Shown piece by piece: positions 15,770-25,204 of a DNA stretch of 52,403 bases (positions are counted from its first letter, which is position 1; the number at the start of each line of letters is the position of its first letter). Source of the DNA: Pseudozobellia thermophila. Its GTDB lineage: Bacteria > Bacteroidota > Bacteroidia > Flavobacteriales > Flavobacteriaceae. The stretch covers positions 1 to 52,403 of the forward strand of contig NZ_FQYU01000015.1 in the NCBI RefSeq assembly GCF_900141855.1. The letters run 5' to 3'. The notes below the pieces were generated by a model. It saw only the letters and a program-made list of their open reading frames with translations, did not search any database and had not been told where the DNA came from. A program made the position numbers and the translations under genes.

Positions 15770-16396
15770 ATGGCTGAATTTTGGGAAGATGCTTTTAGGG
15801 ACAAACGAAAGATGTGGGGCTCGAAACCCGCAGGTTCAGCGGTATGGGCAAAGGACCTATTTGTTGAAAACAATCTCAAAAACGTACTCATTCCCGGAAT
15901 AGGCTATGGTCGAAATGCCGAACCGTTTATAGGGAACGGGATAAGGGTTACCGGAATAGAAATATCCAAAACGGCTATTGAACTGACAAGGGAAACATAC
16001 GGAAGCCAAATAACCCTTTACCATGGCTCGGTTACAGATATGCCTTTTGACGACAAAGTATACGATGGCATTTTCTGCTATGCCCTGATTCACTTGTTGG
16101 GCGAGGGCGAAAGAAAAAAATTGATCCAAGATTGCTACGACCAATTGACGGACAATGGACTCATGGTTTTTACCGCCATTACAAAGGAAGCCCCGAATTT
16201 TGGTAAGGGAAAACCCGTTGGTAAAGACCGATACGAGTTTCATAAAGGAGCCCAAATATACTATTACGACAGGGCATCGGTACTATCGGAATTTGGGCAA
16301 CATGGTCTTTTGGGAATAACAGAGGTAAACGATGGCCAGCCGATGTTTCTGATATGGTGTAAAAAAAACCTTCGTTACCATTCAGGCAGTCATTAA
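15770..16396 (+). CDS. Class I SAM-dependent methyltransferase
   Basis: 208 residues. Motif I is VLIPGIGYGRNAEPF at about 40-54, followed by VTGIEISKTAIELT, GSVTDMPFDDKVYDGIFCYALIHLL and LTDNGLMVFTAITKE, the standard order of a class I methyltransferase. The N terminus FWEDAFRDKRKMWGSKPAGSA is like thiopurine or tellurite-resistance type methyltransferases. The substrate is unknown. A stretch of about 210 bp lies before it with no convincing gene. Confidence 0.8.
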   Translation: MAEFWEDAFRDKRKMWGSKPAGSAVWAKDLFVENNLKNVLIPGIGYGRNAEPFIGNGIRVTGIEISKTAIELTRETYGSQITLYHGSVTDMPFDDKVYDGIFCYALIHLLGEGERKKLIQDCYDQLTDNGLMVFTAITKEAPNFGKGKPVGKDRYEFHKGAQIYYYDRASVLSEFGQHGLLGITEVNDGQPMFLIWCKKNLRYHSGSH

Positions 16397-16752
16397 AAGG
16401 TCGGAAAGTAGTTTACCGGCCCCACTTCCTTCGAATAGGCCAAATAAATAGGTGTACTGTGCCTTCTCCGGTCATGTCGGCCCATCTTTCATTACCAATG
16501 GGCCTCGTGCATAGGCCCGGGGGCGTGGCTATATGAAAAAGTACCGGAAATTATGGGCGAGTGGGGGTGTTCCCCTAAAACCGTCCCCCCTTACTCCATA
16601 CCTCCACGGTCTTGCAAATGGTCCCTGCGAAACGGCTTTTTTTCGAAAAATCGTATCTTGGATTTCTTGCAAGTTTAGTTGAAAACATAAAGGAATCCCA
16701 TCCGCCGCCTTTCGATACAACCCGGCAGGGCGGGTAGCTGGAGTAAATGTCG
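16397..16752. other. Intergenic stretch without a recognisable gene
   Basis: The space between the methyltransferase and the NTF2-like gene holds open frames on both strands, but none shows a domain, signal peptide or natural start. I see no RNA gene or strong repeat in it. The right end carries the promoter of the next gene. Confidence 0.5.
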
Positions 16753-16760
16753 TAATTTTG
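16753..16760 (+). promoter_or_regulatory. -7 box (TAATTTTG) for the NTF2-like gene
   Basis: A perfect TAnnTTTG match 63 bp upstream of the ATG at 16824. It argues against the longer reading frame that would start at 16758, because that start would lie in the promoter. Confidence 0.5.
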
Positions 16761-16823
16761 ACGGTACCGAAAAGCGGCCAAGCGCACGGTCCGTTTCTAG
16801 GTTTGACCAAAAAAGTAAGGAAT

Positions 16824-17195
16824 ATGGACAAAAGGGAAGTGGCGAAGGCCTACATCACTCATTTGGGAAATGGAAATGTCGAAGAAGTATTGGCTCTGTT
16901 CAATGCAGACGGAATGGTCGATTCTCCCTTATATGGTATAAAAAGGGCCGACGAGTTTTACCTGGAATTGAATAGCGATACCGCGAATTCGGAGCTTTCC
17001 CTCCTGGGAATCTTTGAGGAAGGCGATTCGGAAGACATAGCGCTCTATTTTAGGTACAAATGGACCCTAAAGAGCAACAAGATCGTGGAATTTGACGTGG
17101 TCGACATTATTGGGTTTGATGATCAAAACAAGATCGCCAAACTAAAAATTATATACGACACCGTGGTGGCCAGAAAATTGGTGGCCGAACTGTAA
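16824..17195 (+). CDS. NTF2-like (SnoaL-type) protein
   Basis: 123 residues from the ATG at 16824. It starts MDKREVAKAYITHLGNGNVEEVLALF and continues with GMVDSPLYGIKRADEFYLEL and RYKWTLKSNKIVEFDVVDIIGFDDQNKIAKLKIIYD, the cone-shaped alpha/beta fold of NTF2-like proteins. Members include isomerases, polyketide cyclases and plain binding proteins, so no activity is assigned. The promoter position supports the short start. Confidence 0.75.
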   Translation: MDKREVAKAYITHLGNGNVEEVLALFNADGMVDSPLYGIKRADEFYLELNSDTANSELSLLGIFEEGDSEDIALYFRYKWTLKSNKIVEFDVVDIIGFDDQNKIAKLKIIYDTVVARKLVAEL

Positions 17196-17448
17196 GGGAA
17201 GTCCACGTCGGTTGCGGGACCGGCGCAAGGGGTATTTTAAAGAAGGCCGTAGGGGATATTGCAAAATACCGGTTCGTTTACGCCGCTTTCTTGTTTGGGG
17301 CGATAAAATACGTGGGGATAGGCCCCTCGTCCAATATTGTCCCTTTTCTGGCGTTTTATACAAACAATGCATGTATGTGATGGCCTGGGAGATGTCGTTC
17401 GTGCACGCATTCGGGGGAAGTGTCCGTTAACAATAAATCGAAGCCGGA

Positions 17449-18378
17449 ATGTCAATACCTATTGAAAAACTAGAGCGTTTTTTTAGTAAACCCTATAGGG
17501 TGGTCATTGTGTCCGTACTCGTTGCCACCCTACTCTATGTAATAGCCCACGGAATATTCCACTTTTATAAATTCGGTTTGGGCTTGGTACTTTCGGCCGT
17601 TTTTCCCATTGTAATTTCCCTTCCCATTTCGCGTGTGATGATAGGTTATACCAGAAGAATTAAAAAGCAGAAGCAGGAACTGGCCAAGCTGGACATCATC
17701 AACAAAAAACTGTTTTCATTGATATCGCACGACATACGTAGTCCCATGGCCACCTTGCAGGGGTTGGTCCACGCTATGGCCTTCAATGATTTTGATAGGG
17801 AAACGGAAAAGGAATATTTGGGACGCTTGTCGAAGCATATCGCCAACCTCGATATCTTTTTAAGCGATTTGTTACAGTGGTCGCAAGATCAAATTCAAGA
17901 TAAACCCGCAAATCGCACCCTGTTCAAATGCAATGATACCCTGGCCCAGATCGGTGGGCTGTTCGAAGGGATGTTACTCGAAAAACAAATCGATTTTACC
18001 ATTGGCGATCTGGACAGTACGATTTATGCCGATCAACAGGACTATGCCTTTATTGTTCGAAATGTGTTGCACAATGCCATCAAATTTACCCCGGTAAAGG
18101 GCAAAATAAACATTTGCTTAAAGGTCGTGGGGGATGAGGTACATACCATAATCAAAGATTCGGGCGTAGGGCTTTCAAAAGAAGAAATAGATATCATTTT
18201 CGAAGGGGAAAAGCTCTTTACCCAATTGGGTACCTCCAATGAAAAGGGAACGGGCTTTGGGTTAAAGGCCTGTATCGATTACCTTAAAAAGAACAACGGA
18301 AGCTTGTCCATAGAAAGTGTCCGGGGAAAAGGGACTAAAGTTTCGATAATCCTACCCAAGGCCCCTCCCCATGGCTAA
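17449..18378 (+). CDS. Sensor histidine kinase (orphan)
   Basis: 309 residues. Two membrane helices at about 18-35 and 42-62 are joined by a very short external loop, so sensing is probably in the membrane. The phosphoacceptor motif LISHDIRSPMATLQG is at about 90-104. The ATP-binding domain has VLHNAIKFTPVKG (N box), IIKDSGVGLS (G1 box) and GTGFGLKACIDYLKKNNGSL (G2 box). No response regulator is adjacent on either side, so the partner lies elsewhere. Confidence 0.9.
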   Translation: MSIPIEKLERFFSKPYRVVIVSVLVATLLYVIAHGIFHFYKFGLGLVLSAVFPIVISLPISRVMIGYTRRIKKQKQELAKLDIINKKLFSLISHDIRSPMATLQGLVHAMAFNDFDRETEKEYLGRLSKHIANLDIFLSDLLQWSQDQIQDKPANRTLFKCNDTLAQIGGLFEGMLLEKQIDFTIGDLDSTIYADQQDYAFIVRNVLHNAIKFTPVKGKINICLKVVGDEVHTIIKDSGVGLSKEEIDIIFEGEKLFTQLGTSNEKGTGFGLKACIDYLKKNNGSLSIESVRGKGTKVSIILPKAPPHG

Positions 18379-18625
18379 CACGTATGGTGCCCGTTGCCTC
18401 CCGCCCGAGGGGACCCGCCCCGACCCGCCCCGGTAAGGTCGGCCCCATTGTGCCGCGAAGTGCACGGCCTTTAAAGGGCCAAAAAACCTATGGGCCGAAG
18501 CCTAAAAACAAATAAATTTGTCCTTTGTTCGAATGAAGGGGGGCAAAGGCATTGGTCGCAGAGGTGGTCGGTTCCTATTTGCCCGCTGTGTCCGTTTATT
18601 AACCTTTGGTCAAACCCATATTGCC

Positions 18626-19675
18626 ATGTCCAAAATCGTATTATTCGTCGTATTCGTTTTCTCGGTAAACCTAGCGGCCTCGCAAAATAGCTTTGAAAGT
18701 GTCTATAAGGCCAATGAAAGGCCCCATAAAGAGAACATTCGGATTTATTTCAACGACGATGGGGGAAATACCGGCTACTTGCCCATATCCATCATCAAGG
18801 GCAAGAACGAAGGTCCCGTATTCACTGTCCTTGCCGGGGTGCACGGTTTTGAATACCCTCCGATCGTGGCGGCGCAAAGGCTGATGGAAGAAATCGATAT
18901 GGAGGAGCTCAGGGGAACCTTGGTCATTGTTCCGGTGGCCAACACGGCTTCCTTTTTTACCCGAACCCCCTTTGTCAACCCACAGGACCAAAAGAACCTG
19001 AACAATGCCTTCCCCGGAAAAGTCGATGGCAGCATTACGGAACAAATAGCCCATTACATAAGCACGAACATTATACCCGTAAGCGATGTTCTTCTCGATG
19101 TACACGGGGGCGATGCCTGCGAAGACCTCATTCCCTTCGTATGCTTTTACAACAACGAACAGCGACCCGAGCAAACGGCCTTGGCCAAGAAACTTTCGGA
19201 AAACAGCGGATTCGAACTTGTGGTCTCCTATCCGTATACGCTATCCGATACCGACCCGGCAAAGTACGCCTTTAAGCAAGCCGTACAAGATGGAAAAACG
19301 GCCCTGAGCATCGAATGTGGCAAATTGGGCAATGTACAGGACGACAATGTGGAGCTCATCTTAAAGGGAATCCACAATATGCTCGCGGAAATGAATATGT
19401 ACGACAACGGCAGTGGCCCCCATGAAAGGATAATCCATGGTACCGACCAAACCTATATCAACTCGAGCGTACAAGGTATTTTTTACAGTGGGTACAAAGC
19501 CGGGGACCAGGTTGAAAAGGATGCCGTGGTCGGTTACACCACCGATGAGTTCGGAAAGGTATTGGAAGAGTACAGGGCCCCGAAGGACGGGGTCATTCTG
19601 TACAAATTGGCGACCCCGCCCATTAACATCGATGATACCGTTATGTGCATAACTTCCATCACGGAAAATGAATGA
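18626..19675 (+). CDS. Exported succinylglutamate desuccinylase/aspartoacylase-family protein
   Basis: 349 residues. The ATG at 18626 opens a signal peptide (SKIVLFVVFVFSVNLAASQ); a longer frame from 18518 would place a basic leader before it and is rejected. The catalytic part has VLAGVHGFEYPPIVAAQRL (zinc-binding His and Glu) and VSDVLLDVHGGDACEDLIPF (second His), then a C-terminal barrel that includes AVVGYTTDEFGKVLEEYRAP. The family cleaves N-acyl or amide bonds with a zinc ion. The substrate is unknown, and secretion suggests an external acylated compound. Confidence 0.85.
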   Translation: MSKIVLFVVFVFSVNLAASQNSFESVYKANERPHKENIRIYFNDDGGNTGYLPISIIKGKNEGPVFTVLAGVHGFEYPPIVAAQRLMEEIDMEELRGTLVIVPVANTASFFTRTPFVNPQDQKNLNNAFPGKVDGSITEQIAHYISTNIIPVSDVLLDVHGGDACEDLIPFVCFYNNEQRPEQTALAKKLSENSGFELVVSYPYTLSDTDPAKYAFKQAVQDGKTALSIECGKLGNVQDDNVELILKGIHNMLAEMNMYDNGSGPHERIIHGTDQTYINSSVQGIFYSGYKAGDQVEKDAVVGYTTDEFGKVLEEYRAPKDGVILYKLATPPINIDDTVMCITSITENE

Positions 19676-19776
19676 CCCAAAAGGCGATAAGGGCCGGCCG
19701 GACCCGCTTTCGCGATAGGGGGCGGTAGGCGACGCCCCGTTTCCTAAATGTCTCCCGAAAAATATGACCAAAGAAT

Positions 19777-19808
19777 TTGGAATGTTTGTTCCAAAAAGAT
19801 TATATTTG
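19777..19808 (+). promoter_or_regulatory. TetR operator and -7 box
   Basis: Palindrome TTGGAA-tgtttg-TTCCAA at 19777-19794, then a consensus -7 box TATATTTG at 19801-19808, just ahead of the GTG start at 19813. The predicted transcription start is at or within a few bases of that codon. A related palindrome lies before the SDR gene at 20380, so the TetR protein probably binds both. Confidence 0.65.
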
Positions 19809-19812
19809 CAGC

Positions 19813-20361
19813 GTGAAGAAAAGGGAATCCATACTACGATCGGCCTTGCGGCTTCTTGTAAACAACGGCGTGCACAACACGCCCATGTCGGCCATCGCCA
19901 AGGAGGCGGGTACGGGAATGGGCACCATTTACAATTATTTTGAAAACAAGGACGAACTGATCAACGAATTGTACCTGTACATAAAGGAAAAGGAGAAAAC
20001 CGTTTTTGTGCCCTTTGACGAAAACCGGCCGGTAAAAACGCAATTTGAGGACTACTACGCGAATTTTTTGGACTTTTTTATGCAGAACCCCCTGTATTAC
20101 GGGCTGATCGTTCAATTACAGGCCTCGCCCATCATTACGGAAAAGAGTAGGGAAGAAGGCAATAGATCGGTACGGCCCTTTATGGAATTGCTCCTGCACG
20201 GGCAAAAAAACAGGATCATCAAAGACATCCCGGCCGAGGAGCTCGTGATGTTTATCGGCGGGGCGGTACTCTCTTACCTAAGATGGTATTTTGACCAAAA
20301 CGAAGGACAGGTTTCCATTTCAAACCAATTGCAATTGGTTTGGGATGCGATCAAGGAATAA
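19813..20361 (+). CDS. TetR/AcrR-family transcriptional regulator
   Basis: 182 residues starting with GTG at 19813 (MKKRESILRSALRLL). The N-terminal helix-turn-helix reads TPMSAIAKEAGTGMGTIYNYFENKDELINELY, the family pattern. The rest is a helical ligand domain. The start is fixed by the -7 box that ends 4 bp upstream; earlier in-frame codons lie inside the operator. It is 51 bp from the SDR gene on the same strand, which has its own operator, so the regulator most likely controls itself and that enzyme. Confidence 0.9.
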   Translation: MKKRESILRSALRLLVNNGVHNTPMSAIAKEAGTGMGTIYNYFENKDELINELYLYIKEKEKTVFVPFDENRPVKTQFEDYYANFLDFFMQNPLYYGLIVQLQASPIITEKSREEGNRSVRPFMELLLHGQKNRIIKDIPAEELVMFIGGAVLSYLRWYFDQNEGQVSISNQLQLVWDAIKE

Positions 20362-20379
20362 AAAAATTTAGCAACAAAT

Positions 20380-20399
20380 TGGAGTGAATGTTCATTCCA
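20380..20399 (+). promoter_or_regulatory. Second TetR-type operator, before the SDR gene
   Basis: TGGAGTGAATGTTCATTCCA is a 20-bp palindrome with one mismatched pair. It shares the TGGA/TCCA ends and the GTTC core with the operator at 19777 and lies 13 bp before the SDR start codon. Confidence 0.6.
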
Positions 20400-20412
20400 T
20401 AAACCCATCATA

Positions 20413-21273
20413 ATGAAAAAGAATGTATTGATTACGGGAACATCGACCGGGGTAGGCTTTGAAAGTGCCCTGTTATTGGCCAGAAACAACTACAAAGTGT
20501 ACGCCACCATGCGCAACCTTAAAAAAGCGGATGCCTTGAAACAGTGCATCCAAGAGGGGGACCTTGACATCGAGATTCTTTCGCTCGACGTGACCCAACG
20601 CGATTCCATTGCATCTGCCGTAAACCACATTATCGAAAAAGACGGAAGAATAGATATGCTGATCAACAATGCCGGTGCCGGTTTTGCCAAAACGACGGAA
20701 CAGGCAAGCGAGGAAGAAATTCGCTGGGTAACGGAAGTCAACTATCATGGGGTGGTCTTTTGTACACAGGCCGTTCTACCCCACATGAGGAAGCAAAAAT
20801 CGGGACGGATAATTAGCATTACCTCGGTGGGCGGCCTTGTAGGGCAGCCCTTCAACGAATTGTACTGCGGGGCCAAATTTGCCGTGGAAGGTTTTATGGA
20901 GGCCCTGGCCACCTATGTAAGCGATGCCTTCAACATCAAGATCAGCAACATTGAACCCGGGGGGATCAGTACGGAGTTCATGGCCTCGGCCATTGGCAAG
21001 ACCGCCGTGAACGGGGAGTTTGCCACCGGCGAGTACGCACCTATTTTTGAGCGGTATATGGCCGGAAACCAAAAAAGGGCCGGCGAAAGTACGGAGCAGG
21101 TCTATCAGACCGGGGCCGAGGTGGCCCGGGTGGTTTTGCAAGTGGCAGGTAACGACGCCCCGCCCTTTAGGATACGCACTTCAAAATGGGCCGAGGATTT
21201 TTGCCGGTTAAAGACCATGGCCGACCCCGACGGCACCCGATTGATCGATCAGATAAGGGCAAGCTTTTTGTAG
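20413..21273 (+). CDS. Short-chain dehydrogenase/reductase
   Basis: 286 residues. Cofactor motif VLITGTSTGVGFESALLLA at the N terminus, NNAGAGFAKTTEQ at about 78, catalytic Ser in IISITSVGGLVGQ and YCGAKFAVEGFMEAL with the YxxxK pair. This is a classical SDR of the type annotated as an SDR family oxidoreductase; the Thr-Gly-x3-Gly-x-Gly motif with an Arg after the second strand suggests NADPH. It follows the TetR gene and its own operator, so it is probably induced by the compound the regulator senses. Confidence 0.9.
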   Translation: MKKNVLITGTSTGVGFESALLLARNNYKVYATMRNLKKADALKQCIQEGDLDIEILSLDVTQRDSIASAVNHIIEKDGRIDMLINNAGAGFAKTTEQASEEEIRWVTEVNYHGVVFCTQAVLPHMRKQKSGRIISITSVGGLVGQPFNELYCGAKFAVEGFMEALATYVSDAFNIKISNIEPGGISTEFMASAIGKTAVNGEFATGEYAPIFERYMAGNQKRAGESTEQVYQTGAEVARVVLQVAGNDAPPFRIRTSKWAEDFCRLKTMADPDGTRLIDQIRASFL

Positions 21274-21375
21274 TTGACCGAACCGGGTCCGCCGAACTTT
21301 GGGGCCATAGGTCCCCAAAAAGTAAACTCCTGCGCTAATGGACTTTAGGGGTAGTGTACAAAACGAATTTAGCCT

Positions 21376-21383
21376 TACCTTTG
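21376..21383 (+). promoter_or_regulatory. -7 box (TACCTTTG) for ygiQ
   Basis: A perfect TAnnTTTG match that ends 7 bp before the ATG at 21391. The predicted transcript would have a leader of only a few bases. Confidence 0.5.
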
Positions 21384-21390
21384 CAGCCAT

Positions 21391-23346
21391 ATGCAAACCT
21401 ATAAACTTACAGATTGGCTGCCCACCACAAAGAGGGAAGTAAAGATACGGGGCTGGGAAGAACTCGACGTTATCCTATTTAGCGGTGATGCCTACGTCGA
21501 CCATCCTTCCTTCGGTCCGGCCGTAATTGGCCGTATCTTGGAGAGTTACGGCCTAAGGGTGGCCATTGTTCCGCAGCCCAATGTAAACGACGACCTGCAG
21601 GATTTCACCAAATTGGGGACGCCAAAATTGTTTTTTGCCGTCACCGGAGGGTGTATGGATCCCATGGTAAGCAATTATACGGCCAGTAAGAAACGCAGGG
21701 ACAAGGATGCCTATACCCCCAATGGCGATATCGGCTTTCGGCCCGATTACGCTACCACGGTCTATTCGAATATCTTAAAGGACAAATTCCCCGATGTTCC
21801 CGTTTTGATCGGGGGCATCGAGGCTTCGCTGCGCCGGGTAACGCATTACGATTATTGGAGCGACAAGCTGATGCCGACCATTTTGGAAACCTCAAAGGCC
21901 GATATGTTGGTCTACGGCATGGGCGAACAGCCCCTGCGCGAGATCGTGAAGCTCCTGCAAAAAGGGGTGCCCTTTTCAAGCCTGAAAACCATAAAGCAAA
22001 CGGCTTTTTTGATCCATAAGGACGATGCCGTCCCCAAGAACAAAAATTGGGACGATGTCGAGATCTATTCGCACGAGGTCTGCTTGCGGAACAAGAAGAA
22101 GTTCGCCTCCAATTTTAAGGTCATAGAGCAGGAATCGAACAAGCTCCGGGCACGACGTATCCTTCAAGGCGTGGGCGAGAGGCTCTTGGTGATCAATCCA
22201 CCCTTCCCGACCATGCTCGAGGAAGAGATCGACGCTTCCTTCGACCTGCCCTATACCCGCCTACCGCATCCAAAATACAACAAGCGCGGCCCCATTCCCG
22301 CCTTCGAGATGATCAAGTTTTCGATCAACATCCACCGGGGCTGTTTCGGGGGGTGCAGCTTTTGCACGATTTCGGCCCACCAGGGCAAGTTTATCGCCAG
22401 TCGGAGCAAGGAGTCGATTTTAAAGGAAGTGGACAAGGTGGCCAATATGCCCGATTTCAAGGGCTATCTCTCCGATATCGGGGGGCCCTCGGCCAATATG
22501 TACAAGATGAAGGGGAAGGTACAGGCCATTTGCGACAAGTGCGTGGCGCCTTCGTGCATCTCGCCCGTTATTTGCAGTAATTTGGATACCTCGCACAAAC
22601 CCTTGACCGAGTTGTACCAGGCGGTTGACAAGCATCCCAAGGTAAAGAAATCCTTTATAGGCAGCGGTATCCGCCACGATATGCTGGTGCCCGAATTCAA
22701 CAAGAACGCCGACCCGAAAGAATTGGACGACTATACCGAGGAGGTGATGACCAAGCATATTTCGGGCCGTTTGAAAGTGGCTCCGGAACATACGTCGGAC
22801 CCCGTATTAAAGTTGATGCGCAAGCCTTCCTTCCAGTACTTCCACAAGTTCAAGGAGCGCTTCGACCGGATCAATATAAAGAAGAACCTAAAGCTTCAGC
22901 TGATTCCTTATTTTATCTCGAACCATCCGGCCTGTGAGGTCGAGGATATGGCCAACCTGGCGGCCGAGACCAAGGATATGGGCTTTCAATTGGAGCAGGT
23001 GCAGGGCTTTACCCCGACGCCCATGACGGTGGCCACGGTCATTTACTACAGCGGTTACCACCCCTATACCCTTAAGCCGACCAAGACGCCAAAGACCAAA
23101 AAGGAAAAGGAGGAACAGCACCGTTTCTTCTTTTGGTACAAAAAGGGAAACAGGGAGTGGATCAAAAACACCTTGAACAAATTGGGCCGAAAAGACCTGG
23201 TAGAGGTCTTGGTGCCGGAAAAGGAAAAAAAGTCGTGGAAAAGCATAAAACCGAAAAACGTAAAACATACCTTTGACGATGCCATACCTTCCGATCGCCC
23301 ACAGCGGAAACGAAAGAAGCATAGGGCCAAAAAGAAACGCCGTTGA
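21391..23346 (+). CDS. YgiQ-family radical SAM protein
   Basis: 651 residues. The N-terminal domain (LTDWLPTTKREVKIRGWEELDVI, GDAYVDHPSFGPAVIGRILE) is the B12-binding-like region of YgiQ. The radical SAM cluster is SINIHRGCFGGCSFCTISAHQGK at about 310-332 with CxxxCxxC. Later blocks YLSDIGGPSANMY, CDKCVAPSC and LKVAPEHTSDPVLKLM fit the family. The C terminus is very lysine-rich (PQRKRKKHRAKKKRR), which could bind RNA. The function of YgiQ remains unproven. Length and frame are normal. Confidence 0.95.
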   Translation: MQTYKLTDWLPTTKREVKIRGWEELDVILFSGDAYVDHPSFGPAVIGRILESYGLRVAIVPQPNVNDDLQDFTKLGTPKLFFAVTGGCMDPMVSNYTASKKRRDKDAYTPNGDIGFRPDYATTVYSNILKDKFPDVPVLIGGIEASLRRVTHYDYWSDKLMPTILETSKADMLVYGMGEQPLREIVKLLQKGVPFSSLKTIKQTAFLIHKDDAVPKNKNWDDVEIYSHEVCLRNKKKFASNFKVIEQESNKLRARRILQGVGERLLVINPPFPTMLEEEIDASFDLPYTRLPHPKYNKRGPIPAFEMIKFSINIHRGCFGGCSFCTISAHQGKFIASRSKESILKEVDKVANMPDFKGYLSDIGGPSANMYKMKGKVQAICDKCVAPSCISPVICSNLDTSHKPLTELYQAVDKHPKVKKSFIGSGIRHDMLVPEFNKNADPKELDDYTEEVMTKHISGRLKVAPEHTSDPVLKLMRKPSFQYFHKFKERFDRINIKKNLKLQLIPYFISNHPACEVEDMANLAAETKDMGFQLEQVQGFTPTPMTVATVIYYSGYHPYTLKPTKTPKTKKEKEEQHRFFFWYKKGNREWIKNTLNKLGRKDLVEVLVPEKEKKSWKSIKPKNVKHTFDDAIPSDRPQRKRKKHRAKKKRR

Positions 23347-23435
23347 ACCTAGTCCGTCAGGTTGTCGATCGGGACGGGAAAACCGCATCACGGGCCGTAG
23401 AACCCTATGCTGTAATTGGAAAAACACCCCCGTAA

Positions 23436-24110
23436 ATGCCAGCGCTTGAAGTCATACATGAGAACAAGGATTTTTTGGTCGTCAACAAGGCTGCCGGACT
23501 CATAAGCGAAAGGAGTCCCTACGAGGCGGTCACCGTCGAGACCCAGGTACTTGGGCACCTCTTAAAAGGCAGGCCGAAGCCCTACATCGGGATCATACAT
23601 CGATTGGACCGCGTAACGAGCGGGGTGTTGGTCCTGGCCAAGAAAAAGAGCATCCTTGTGGAGTTCAACAAGCTCTTTGGCAGCCGCAAGGTACAGAAAA
23701 CCTATCTGGCCATCGTTAAGGACAAGCCGGCCAAGAACAGGGCAAATTTGACGAACTTCCTGGTAAAGAACCACAAGGAGAAAAGGGCCGATATCGTCAT
23801 GGCGAAAACAAAGGATGCGCAAAGCTGTATGCTGTCTTACCGGGTCATTGGAAAAAACGAGGTGGGCTATCTCTTGGAGGTGCGGCCCAAAACAGGCAGG
23901 TTCCATCAAATTCGCGCCCAATTGGCCCATATCGGGCTTCCCATTATCGGCGATGCCAAATACGGTTCTGACCGCGAATACCTGCCGCTTTCCATCTGCC
24001 TTCACGCCTGGAAACTCGCCTATGAGGTACCCGGTTCAAAGGAGCGGCATACCTTCGAGGCCCCCTTGCCGGACAACGATTTTTGGAAGTTCGGGGCCAT
24101 CGATACCTAA
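23436..24110 (+). CDS. RluA-family pseudouridine synthase
   Basis: 224 residues. The signature IGIIHRLDRVTSGVLVLAKK carries the catalytic Asp of the HRLD motif. RPKTGRFHQIRAQLAHIGLPIIGDAKYG and LPLSICLHAWKL are the later family blocks. It lacks an S4 domain, so it is the short RluA form. Such enzymes isomerise uridine in rRNA or tRNA; the exact target cannot be read from sequence. The next gene follows within 40 bp, so the two may be co-transcribed. Confidence 0.9.
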   Translation: MPALEVIHENKDFLVVNKAAGLISERSPYEAVTVETQVLGHLLKGRPKPYIGIIHRLDRVTSGVLVLAKKKSILVEFNKLFGSRKVQKTYLAIVKDKPAKNRANLTNFLVKNHKEKRADIVMAKTKDAQSCMLSYRVIGKNEVGYLLEVRPKTGRFHQIRAQLAHIGLPIIGDAKYGSDREYLPLSICLHAWKLAYEVPGSKERHTFEAPLPDNDFWKFGAIDT

Positions 24111-24149
24111 GTGCCGCTTTCCATCGTAAAACGAATTAAAAATACCGCT

Positions 24150-24983
24150 ATGGACCTGCACGATCTAAATAAAATGACCGCTGAAATGGGTAATACGGCC
24201 CCAATGCCCGTATTGTTCCTTGGTCATGGAAGCCCCATGAACGCCATAGCGGAAAACGAGTTTGTGGCCTCTTTCCGTAAGTTGGGAAACGAATTGGTAC
24301 GGCCCAATGCCATTTTATGCATATCGGCCCATTGGGAAACCCAGGGCACCTATGTGACCGCCATGCGGCAACCCCCGACCATCCACGATTTTGGCGGCTT
24401 CCCCCAGGCCTTGTACGACGTGCGGTACCCGGCCCCCGGGAGTCCCGAATTGGCCCTGCAAACAAAGAAGGCGATAAGGCGTACCCAAGTGCAACTGGAC
24501 CATGAATGGGGACTCGACCACGGCGCATGGAGTGTTATAAGGCACCTGTACCCCCAGGCCGATATTCCCGTCGTACAGATGAGCATAGACCGGTCCAAAC
24601 CGCCGCGATACCATTACGAACTGGCCCAGGAAATAAGCCGTCTACGCAAAAAGGGCGTTTTGATCATCGGAAGCGGTAACATGGTGCACAACCTGCGTAG
24701 GATCGCCTGGGACAAACTCGACGAAAGCTATGCCTTTGATTGGGCCCTTGAGGCCAGTGAAAAAATGAAGGCTTTTATACTCGGGGGCGACCACCAGGCC
24801 CTGATCGATTATAGGGCCCAGGGCAGGGCCTTCGACCTCGCCATACCCACGCCCGAACACTACATGCCCTTGCTGTATGCCCTGGCCCTAAAGGAAGGGA
24901 ACGAAAGAATAAGCCTCTTTAACGACAAGCCCGTGGCCGGTTCCCTTTATATGACCTCTGTAAAAATAGAAGCCGATTTATAG
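24150..24983 (+). CDS. ygiD: YgiD-type 4,5-DOPA extradiol dioxygenase
   Basis: 277 residues. The metal ligands are visible in VLFLGHGSPMNAI, ILCISAHWETQGTYVT, TIHDFGGFPQALYDV and GSGNMVHNLRRIAWD. These are the class III extradiol dioxygenase blocks of the YgiD/LigB-like family, which opens the ring of catechols such as DOPA. The ATG at 24150 is chosen because it gives the usual family length; an upstream frame directly after the previous stop would add 13 residues without conservation. Confidence 0.9.
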   Translation: MDLHDLNKMTAEMGNTAPMPVLFLGHGSPMNAIAENEFVASFRKLGNELVRPNAILCISAHWETQGTYVTAMRQPPTIHDFGGFPQALYDVRYPAPGSPELALQTKKAIRRTQVQLDHEWGLDHGAWSVIRHLYPQADIPVVQMSIDRSKPPRYHYELAQEISRLRKKGVLIIGSGNMVHNLRRIAWDKLDESYAFDWALEASEKMKAFILGGDHQALIDYRAQGRAFDLAIPTPEHYMPLLYALALKEGNERISLFNDKPVAGSLYMTSVKIEADL

Positions 24984-25039
24984 TGGTCGTAAAGTAGTGA
25001 CCCTATATACTTTCCTATATCAACACCCTGATTAGGGTA

Positions 25040-25083
25040 GGGTTACGCTTTTCCGTAAGAAAAAGTGTAAGAATTTTTATATT
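25040..25083 (+). repeat. Repeat D, copy 2, upstream of the UDG-like gene
   Basis: GGGTTACGCTTTTCCGTAAG followed by a TGTAAGAATTTTTATATT half, the same text as at 5331-5376 with a few substitutions and a 2-bp length difference. It marks the change from the GC-rich chromosome to an AT-rich gene. Confidence 0.6.
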
Positions 25084-25204
25084 GCGGGGACGGATTTTGG
25101 TCGGCTTCCCCCAAAGGTTACTGGAATTAAAAAACCAGGCTATGATTATAGAAATATTAGAAATGTATCCTATTTTTTATAGTCTATAAAAACATAGAAA
25201 CCCA

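Noticed and set aside
18518-18625. 36-codon upstream extension of the zinc deacylase
   Set aside because: It would put a basic stretch before a textbook signal peptide; the ATG at 18626 is a better start.
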